Source: DATDRQ01 sp035291645 (GTDB lineage Bacteria; Chloroflexota; Anaerolineae; Anaerolineales; UBA4823). From it: a stretch of 8,085 nucleotides of DNA. Positions within the stretch are counted from its first letter, which is position 1. Every line of letters starts with the position of its first letter. Below, in pieces: positions 4,028 to 8,085 of this stretch. The stretch spans positions 1 through 8,085 of the forward strand of contig DATDRQ010000322.1 in the NCBI GenBank assembly GCA_035291645.1. Reading direction: 5' to 3'. The notes beneath the pieces were generated by a model that did no database searches, had not been told where the DNA came from, and saw nothing but the letters and a program-made list of their open reading frames with translations. The position numbers and the translations under genes were made by a program.

Positions 4028-6151
4028 CTAGTCACACACTTCCAGCGCGACATCGTCGACATACATGGATGTGACTCCACCCCACCCGGTATTGTATGTC
4101 CCAAACTGGATCCGAATGGTCTTTCCGGCGTAGCGATCCAGGTCGAAGGAGTACTCCTTCCAGGACTGTGAGTTGCTGCGTTCCCAGAGGAGCGTATCGA
4201 TCCAGTTGCCATAACGGTCCAGGATCAGCACGTATTGCACGTCACTGGCCATCGCCGCCGTTCCGAAGGTTGGTCCCGGCGGGATTTCGGCCAGCGCCAG
4301 TTCAGCTGCATCGCTACTGATCGGGTAAATCCACAGACTCAACTCGACATCATCTGCTGAGGCCGAAATAGTCACAGTCTGCGCAGCATCCGAATAGCTG
4401 TAACGATTGTGAGCCTGGGACGTGATCCCGGTGCGCATCGAGCGCTCTCCGGTGTGGTCGCGTACCGTCGAGTAGCCTGCCGAGAACTCTGTGAGCGGGA
4501 TGAACCAGCCGGTGTCCTTCTCGAAGCTGTTATTGGTGATCTCGTCTGAACAACCGGGGGGCAATGAGGTCTGAGTCGGTCCGGGTGTAGGCGAAGAGGT
4601 GGGGGTTCCTGGAGTCGGTGAGGGGGTGGGTGTCCCCGGCGCCGTAGGGCAGATATCGAGGACCATATCATCCACGAACATGGCGGTTAGCCCGCTAACA
4701 CCGTTGTTATAGGTGCCGAACTGGATCTTGATGGTTTTGCCCGCGTATTTCTTCAGGCTAATCTCGTCATAGACCCACCCACCGGTGTTATCGCGCTCCC
4801 AGATTGGGACACCGATGACGTTGCTGAACTGGTCGAGGATCAGCAGGTACTGGACATCGCCGGCAGAAGCTTCCAGACTGAACGCCGTGCCCAGTGGAGG
4901 GGGTTCGGGCAATGCCGTGAGACCCAGCTCGTTTGAGCGCTGGAACTTCCAAAATTTAAGTACTGCATTATCGTCATTCTTGGGGACGGTCACCCACTGC
5001 CCGGCATCTGAATAGCTCACGATATTAGGCTCATCTTTTATCAGCCCGGTCAGCATCGAACGCGAACCCGAATGTAATTCCTTTGTCGAATACCGCGCTG
5101 GACGCGCCGTGAGCGGGATATCCCAGGCCTTATTGTTTTCGAAGCCGCTGTTAGACAGTTGGTTTTCGCACGTGCCAGGAATTCCGGTGGGGGAAGGCAC
5201 CGGGGTCGGTCCCGCCGGGCAGATCTCCAGGTCGACGTCGTCGACGTACATGGCTGTCCTTCCGCCGACGCCATCGTTATAAGTTCCGATATGGATGAGG
5301 ATCGTGCGCCCGGCATACGACTTGAGATTGAACTCGTACAGCCGCCATTCCCTGGCGTCACTGCGTGTCCACAACAGCTGCTTCAAGATATTGCCGAACT
5401 GGTCCAGGATCAACACATACTGGACGTCGGAGGCAAGTTCCGTCTGTTCGAAACCAGCCTCGGTTGGTAGTTCCGGAAGCGCCAGATTGGCGGCCTCTTC
5501 ACTTTGCGGGTAGAGCCACACTTTCAAGGTGGCGCTACTGGCATCGGAAGGGATGTGCACCTTCTGGCGGGTAGAGGAGAAACTATAGATATTCGAGTCG
5601 TTAACAATGCCGGTGCGCGCAGAGCGGTCCCCATTGTGTGCTTTGGCGGTGGAATATCCGGCGCTGTATTCTGTGGCGGGAAAAGTCCAGCCGGAATTAT
5701 TCTCGAAACCCCCGTTTTCCAAACCGTTAGCGCACTCCGCCAGCGCCGTGAAGTCCAGGTTTTCGCTATTGGAATAAACATCAACCTGAGCTAAAGAAGG
5801 TTTAAATACCAGGCCGGGTTTGGATGGCGCCAGGGCGTGCTCGCCGCCGGAGAGCCCTTCCAGGGTATAGAAACCGTTGCTATCGGTTACGGCGCTGAGC
5901 CCGGTCTGGTCTGTTATCGTTACGCCTGCTACCGGGTGGCTGCCGGCATCCAGGACACTCCCGGAGACCGTGTATGTGGAACTGAATCCCATAATCAGCG
6001 GTATGTAGATGGGCGCCTCACCATTCTCACTAACCACAGTGGCCTGAGGAGGTCGATCGCCTTGTTGGATGATGTTCGCTCCCAATGAGATCGTGACTGT
6101 TCCTGTGAGGAGCAGTCCAAGGATAAGCAGTATGTTTACTAGGCGGTTCAT
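4028..6151 (-). CDS. Secreted triple-repeat protein with carboxypeptidase-regulatory-like domain
   Basis: A 707-residue exported protein. Residues 1-26 are a signal peptide (NRL, then a long hydrophobic core, then SLGA). A short linker carries APIYIPLIMG, like the YLPL stretch common in Chloroflexota exported proteins. Residues 59-136 form a carboxypeptidase-regulatory-like beta domain (VSGSVLDAG...PVAGVTIT, TDSNGFYTLEGL). Then come three homologous repeats, 140-311, 328-501 and 534-706, each starting and ending with Cys and joined by Pro/Thr/Ser linkers. Each repeat has NxxFE..W near its start, SDVQYVLILDQFGN in the middle and YAGKTI-QFGTYN..TAM-VDD at its end, resembling jelly-roll carbohydrate-binding or galactose-binding-like modules. 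No catalytic domain or C-terminal anchor is seen. I start at the ATG at 6151 behind GGGAG (7-nt spacer) because a signal peptide follows directly; an upstream ATG at 6202 adds 17 unlikely residues. An adhesin or glycan-binding role is inferred. Confidence 0.88.
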   Translation of the reverse strand: MNRLVNILLILGLLLTGTVTISLGANIIQQGDRPPQATVVSENGEAPIYIPLIMGFSSTYTVSGSVLDAGSHPVAGVTITDQTGLSAVTDSNGFYTLEGLSGGEHALAPSKPGLVFKPSLAQVDVYSNSENLDFTALAECANGLENGGFENNSGWTFPATEYSAGYSTAKAHNGDRSARTGIVNDSNIYSFSSTRQKVHIPSDASSATLKVWLYPQSEEAANLALPELPTEAGFEQTELASDVQYVLILDQFGNILKQLLWTRSDAREWRLYEFNLKSYAGRTILIHIGTYNDGVGGRTAMYVDDVDLEICPAGPTPVPSPTGIPGTCENQLSNSGFENNKAWDIPLTARPARYSTKELHSGSRSMLTGLIKDEPNIVSYSDAGQWVTVPKNDDNAVLKFWKFQRSNELGLTALPEPPPLGTAFSLEASAGDVQYLLILDQFSNVIGVPIWERDNTGGWVYDEISLKKYAGKTIKIQFGTYNNGVSGLTAMFVDDMVLDICPTAPGTPTPSPTPGTPTSSPTPGPTQTSLPPGCSDEITNNSFEKDTGWFIPLTEFSAGYSTVRDHTGERSMRTGITSQAHNRYSYSDAAQTVTISASADDVELSLWIYPISSDAAELALAEIPPGPTFGTAAMASDVQYVLILDRYGNWIDTLLWERSNSQSWKEYSFDLDRYAGKTIRIQFGTYNTGWGGVTSMYVDDVALEVCD
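4034..4552 (-). repeat. Secreted protein repeat 3 (residues 534-706)
   Basis: Third unit, C534 to C706, with TNNSFEKDTGW, SDVQYVLILDRYGN and GTYNTGWGGVTSMYVDDVALE. The protein ends one residue after the final Cys, so no sorting signal follows. Confidence 0.85.
4649..5170 (-). repeat. Secreted protein repeat 2 (residues 328-501)
   Basis: Second unit, C328 to C501, with SNSGFENNKAW, GDVQYLLILDQFSN and GTYNNGVSGLTAMFVDDMVLD. It is the most divergent in its middle part (KFWKFQRSNELG in place of the KVWLYPQSEEAAN-like stretch). A longer PTPSPTPGTP linker follows. Confidence 0.85.
5219..5734 (-). repeat. Secreted protein repeat 1 (residues 140-311)
   Basis: First of three homologous units of about 173 residues, bounded by C140 and C311. 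It shows ENGGFENNSGW, SDVQYVLILDQFGN and GTYNDGVGGRTAMYVDDVDLE. A Pro/Thr linker (PTPVPSPTG) follows. Confidence 0.85.
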
Positions 6152-6170
6152 GGCCCAACTCCCAACTTGA

Positions 6171-6199
6171 TTTGTATTAGATGGATGCAGAAGTTTCAA
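6171..6199 (-). promoter_or_regulatory. Candidate promoter of the secreted-protein gene
   Basis: On the minus strand TTGAAA (6194-6199) and TACAAA (6171-6176) are 17 bp apart. A perfect TTGACA also occurs at 6217-6222 but has no matching -10. Two CTTAAGT copies (6207-6213 and 6233-6239) lie upstream, 26 bp apart. No terminator was found between the transporter stop at 6264 and this gene, so read-through is possible. Confidence 0.3.
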
Positions 6200-6263
6200 C
6201 AATCGCCTTAAGTGTATGTCAAAATCGAAAATCTTAAGTTTGCATTTTTATTATTAATCCTCC

Positions 6264-7016
6264 TCATGGGGTGACAGGCAATTTCAGCAAGGTTCCAACC
6301 GCGTAACCAACCAGGGCGCTGACCGTCCCGATGAGCGCCATTTCCAGACCGCTCTTTCCCTGATGGCCCACAGTGAGGCGAGCCTTATAAGCGCCAACAA
6401 TGAACAATACGAGTGCCGAGACCAGGATAGACACCCATATTCCGGTTTTCACAGTCAGGAACATGAAAGGCACCAGTGGGATCAACGACCCGATGATGGC
6501 AGCCACACCGACGATGATCGCAGAACGCAGAGCAGCCTTGCGATTCGACGGGATCAACCGGTGTTCCTCTGACATCATCACAGCAACCCAGACGTCTTTA
6601 TCGGCGGTGATGGTATCCACGATGCGCTCGAGTAAATCATCATGGAAACCCTTATCAGCATAGATTTCACGTATCTCCTGGCGTTCGAGATTGGGTACTT
6701 CCATGATGTGGCGGTACTCTCTTTCGCGCTCGCTTTCGTAGAAATCGGCGTCAGCCAGAGTCGAGGTATATGCCACCGCTCCCATCGAAACCGATTCGGC
6801 AAAAGTTGCTGCCAGACCGGCAACCAGGACGATCTGCGGGTCACCGGTGGCTGCGGCAACACCCAGGATAACCCCCAATACGTTGACCAGTCCATCCTGA
6901 CCTCCCAGGATCACATCGGAAAGCGCAGAAGCTCCTCGATGAGGGTCTTTATGGGTGTGGTGGTAATGTTCCTCGAACTGATCATGCCTCCGAGTATGGA
7001 TATCATACAGGGCCAT
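6264..7016 (-). CDS. VIT1/CCC1-family iron or manganese transporter
   Basis: A 250-residue membrane protein of the vacuolar iron transporter family, which moves Fe2+ or Mn2+ out of the cytoplasm, in VIT1 by proton exchange. Five membrane helices are visible at about 36-57, 62-86, 162-184, 193-213 and 224-246. The first has the family motif GGQDGLVNVLGVILGVA; the second carries AESVSMGA with the conserved Glu and Met. Between helices 2 and 3 is the cytoplasmic metal-binding domain (about 88-160), rich in Glu and ending VAVMMSEEH, where Met and Glu bind metal in characterised homologues. The N-terminal tail has seven His in its first 26 residues, which is unusual and may add a metal site. The start is 6 bp past the regulator's stop, with GAGG about 10 nt upstream, so the two are likely co-transcribed. 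Ends in TGA. Metal specificity cannot be read from the sequence. Confidence 0.92.
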   Translation of the reverse strand: MALYDIHTRRHDQFEEHYHHTHKDPHRGASALSDVILGGQDGLVNVLGVILGVAAATGDPQIVLVAGLAATFAESVSMGAVAYTSTLADADFYESEREREYRHIMEVPNLERQEIREIYADKGFHDDLLERIVDTITADKDVWVAVMMSEEHRLIPSNRKAALRSAIIVGVAAIIGSLIPLVPFMFLTVKTGIWVSILVSALVLFIVGAYKARLTVGHQGKSGLEMALIGTVSALVGYAVGTLLKLPVTP

Positions 7017-7022
7017 TATGAG

Positions 7023-7805
7023 TTATCCTCGCAAACTTTGAAGAATTCTTCTTTCCTCCTGATCGAGCAGATCCATTAGCTCTGGATTCAAGCGGCGATA
7101 CAGTCGTTGGGTAAACAGTTCCATCCAGATGAATTGCCTGGTGATAAACACCATATTTTGATTGTTCGTGATTGTCCCGGACATATTCTCACCTGTACTG
7201 GCGATCAGACATTCCTTCCTATCGATTACGACCACCATGAGATTTCCTAGCCCCTGCAGCTCGCTCTCCAGGGGTGGGTGGTGGGCGACATTCTCGCAGG
7301 CCAGATCCCCCATGCCCGTAAGCAGGACGCCGGTTGGCAATCCGCGTGCACAGGCGCTAACTATCCATTCTCGTAATCTTTCCAGTACGCGGTCATTCAA
7401 GACGAGCAGGAGCTCTTCGCCGGCTTCCTGGATCATCCTGGAGGCCTGGGAAAGAATCGAATTCTCCCCGGCGATTGTCCCTAATAGTTCTCCATGTGGA
7501 GATGAATAGACCGCCTGGAGGCGCACCCGCAAATTGCCAAGCAGGCGCTGGTATTCTTCCTCATATCTATCAAGCAACTGGTCAGGAGGGACCGGGCGGT
7601 AAAGGGTTGAGCGATCATTACCGGCCTTCAGAATCGCTCCGCGCGCATGCAGTCGCCCTAAGGCTTCATAAACCATCGAACGTGGAACACCGGTGCGTTT
7701 GCTGACCTGGTAGCCATTCGCCGGGCTCCCTTCCAAGAGCGAAAGGTACACCCTTGATTCGTACTCGGTCAGTCCTAGTGCGATCAAATCCGATTGCAGA
7801 TCCAT
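7023..7805 (-). CDS. TrmB-family transcriptional regulator
   Basis: A 260-residue DNA-binding protein. Residues 5-70 form a winged helix-turn-helix of TrmB type (LIALGLTEYESRVYLSLLEG, then VSKRTGVPRSMVYEALGRLHARG and a wing with STLYRPV). A helical linker (75-100) leads to a C-terminal sensor domain (about 105-235) of the kind seen in TrmB regulators, with VVVIDRKECLIAS. Archaeal TrmB senses sugars; here the gene sits 6 bp before a VIT-type metal transporter, so control by metal or oxidative state is inferred. Cys at 152, 170 and 199 and the HH pair at 175-176 are candidate ligands, unproven. The promoter at 7839-7867 is strong and a TACT/AGTA dyad lies in the leader over the ribosome binding site (AGAGTAGGA just before ATG), suggesting autoregulation. 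Confidence 0.88.
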   Translation of the reverse strand: MDLQSDLIALGLTEYESRVYLSLLEGSPANGYQVSKRTGVPRSMVYEALGRLHARGAILKAGNDRSTLYRPVPPDQLLDRYEEEYQRLLGNLRVRLQAVYSSPHGELLGTIAGENSILSQASRMIQEAGEELLLVLNDRVLERLREWIVSACARGLPTGVLLTGMGDLACENVAHHPPLESELQGLGNLMVVVIDRKECLIASTGENMSGTITNNQNMVFITRQFIWMELFTQRLYRRLNPELMDLLDQEERRILQSLRG

Positions 7806-7808
7806 TCC

Positions 7809-7818
7809 TACTCTAGTA
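7809..7818. promoter_or_regulatory. Candidate operator TACT-N2-AGTA over the regulator's leader
   Basis: On the minus strand TACTAGAGTA has inverted TACT/AGTA arms and lies about 14-23 bp past the predicted transcript start, overlapping the ribosome binding site. It recalls the TACT-N3-AGTA palindrome described for archaeal TrmB, with a spacer one base shorter. A second AGTA/TACT element is nearby: TAGTA at 7832-7836 pairs with TACTA in this site. Confidence 0.35.
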
Positions 7819-7838
7819 ATTCGATTTCAAACTACTAT

Positions 7839-7867
7839 ATTGTATTACCTGGTGGAAGGTGAGTCAA
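7839..7867 (-). promoter_or_regulatory. Strong sigma-70-like promoter of the regulator-transporter operon
   Basis: Minus-strand TTGACT (7862-7867) and TACAAT (7839-7844) are separated by exactly 17 bp, each matching five of six consensus positions. Predicted start is near 7832, giving a leader of about 27 nt. The -10 lies in TACAATATAGTA, itself a near-palindrome, which may help repressor binding. Confidence 0.65.
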
Positions 7868-7919
7868 CCGTTTAGGCGTTGGTTTTCGGTTCGGTAAGCC
7901 GGTGATGCGAATAATTCGA

Positions 7920-8085
7920 TTACATAAGTGAAGGATTCTTCAAAAGATCCTCGTATACAGAGACGATGCGCCTGGCGATAATGTTCCAGCTATATTCTTT
8001 GGCGAACTCGGCCGCCTGCCTGCCCAGGCGTTGGCTTAATTCGTGATCTTCGATCAAGACCATCAACCGATCCGCCAGCGCAGAC
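7920..8085 (-). CDS. GT4-family glycosyltransferase, C-terminal fragment
   Basis: The last 54 codons of a gene that enters from the right edge. The residues fit the C-terminus of group 1 (GT4) glycosyltransferases: ALADRLMVLIEDHELSQRLG, then AAEFAKEYSWNIIARRIVSVYEDLL. The Ser-Trp followed by the terminal helix that folds back onto the N-terminal Rossmann domain is typical. Such enzymes are cytoplasmic or membrane-associated and use nucleotide sugars to build glycolipids or polysaccharide. The active site is outside the window, so the donor and product are unknown. It ends in TAA 114 bp before the regulator, which has its own promoter; no clear terminator was seen in that gap. Confidence 0.82.
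   Translation of the reverse strand, partial: SALADRLMVLIEDHELSQRLGRQAAEFAKEYSWNIIARRIVSVYEDLLKNPSLM

Noticed and set aside
4552..4660. Pro/Thr/Ser-coding low-complexity stretch as a microsatellite or CRISPR-like array
   Set aside because: The repeats are degenerate at the DNA level, without regular spacers, and simply encode an interdomain linker.
6152..6202. Longer N-terminus of the secreted protein from ATG 6202
   Set aside because: It would put 17 polar residues before a clear signal peptide and span the candidate promoter; the ATG at 6151 has GGGAG at 7 nt.

Overview
The window looks like a chromosomal segment from an uncultured or environmental Chloroflexota (Anaerolineae-like) bacterium. 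This is inferred from a secreted protein with a YLPL-like stretch after its signal peptide and Pro/Thr/Ser linkers, a TrmB-type regulator, and a CsbD/GlsB/YtxH/general-stress cluster in a moderate-GC background. No rRNA, tRNA, CRISPR array or transposase was seen.

Left edge (1-963, minus strand): the start of a large GT-C type membrane glycosyltransferase, cut by the window edge, preceded by an overlapping 55-codon ORF that may or may not be a gene. Positions 964-1149 form a divergent intergenic region rich in dyads.

Stress island (1006-3193, plus strand): four small genes in two blocks. Block one is a CsbD-family protein and a GlsB/YeaQ/YmgE membrane protein. Block two is a YtxH-family protein and a 294-residue protein with a YflT/GSP17M-like N-terminus, a glycine-rich membrane segment and an acidic aromatic tail. 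The two blocks carry a near-identical 14-bp palindrome (TAGGGAAAACCCTA and TAGGTAAATCCCTA, 12 of 14 identical) at the same distance, within 1 bp, from candidate -35/-10 elements. This suggests one activator controlling both blocks. Between ytxH and the last gene lies a possible RNA switch: an anti-Shine-Dalgarno segment can pair either with an upstream decoy or with the real ribosome binding site.

Positions 3294-3957 hold a broken chimera. The first exported segment of a low-affinity iron permease is joined out of frame to the catalytic half of an M48 metalloprotease, which also carries an in-frame TGA between its zinc-binding motif and its third zinc ligand. A strong bidirectional terminator (3954-3990) closes it.

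Minus strand (4028-8085): a 707-residue secreted protein with a carboxypeptidase-regulatory-like domain and three cysteine-bounded repeats of about 173 residues; a VIT1/CCC1 iron or manganese transporter with a histidine-rich N-terminus; a TrmB-family regulator 6 bp upstream of the transporter, with a near-consensus promoter and a dyad over its ribosome binding site; and the C-terminal end of a GT4 glycosyltransferase. The regulator and transporter probably form an operon, implying metal-linked control.
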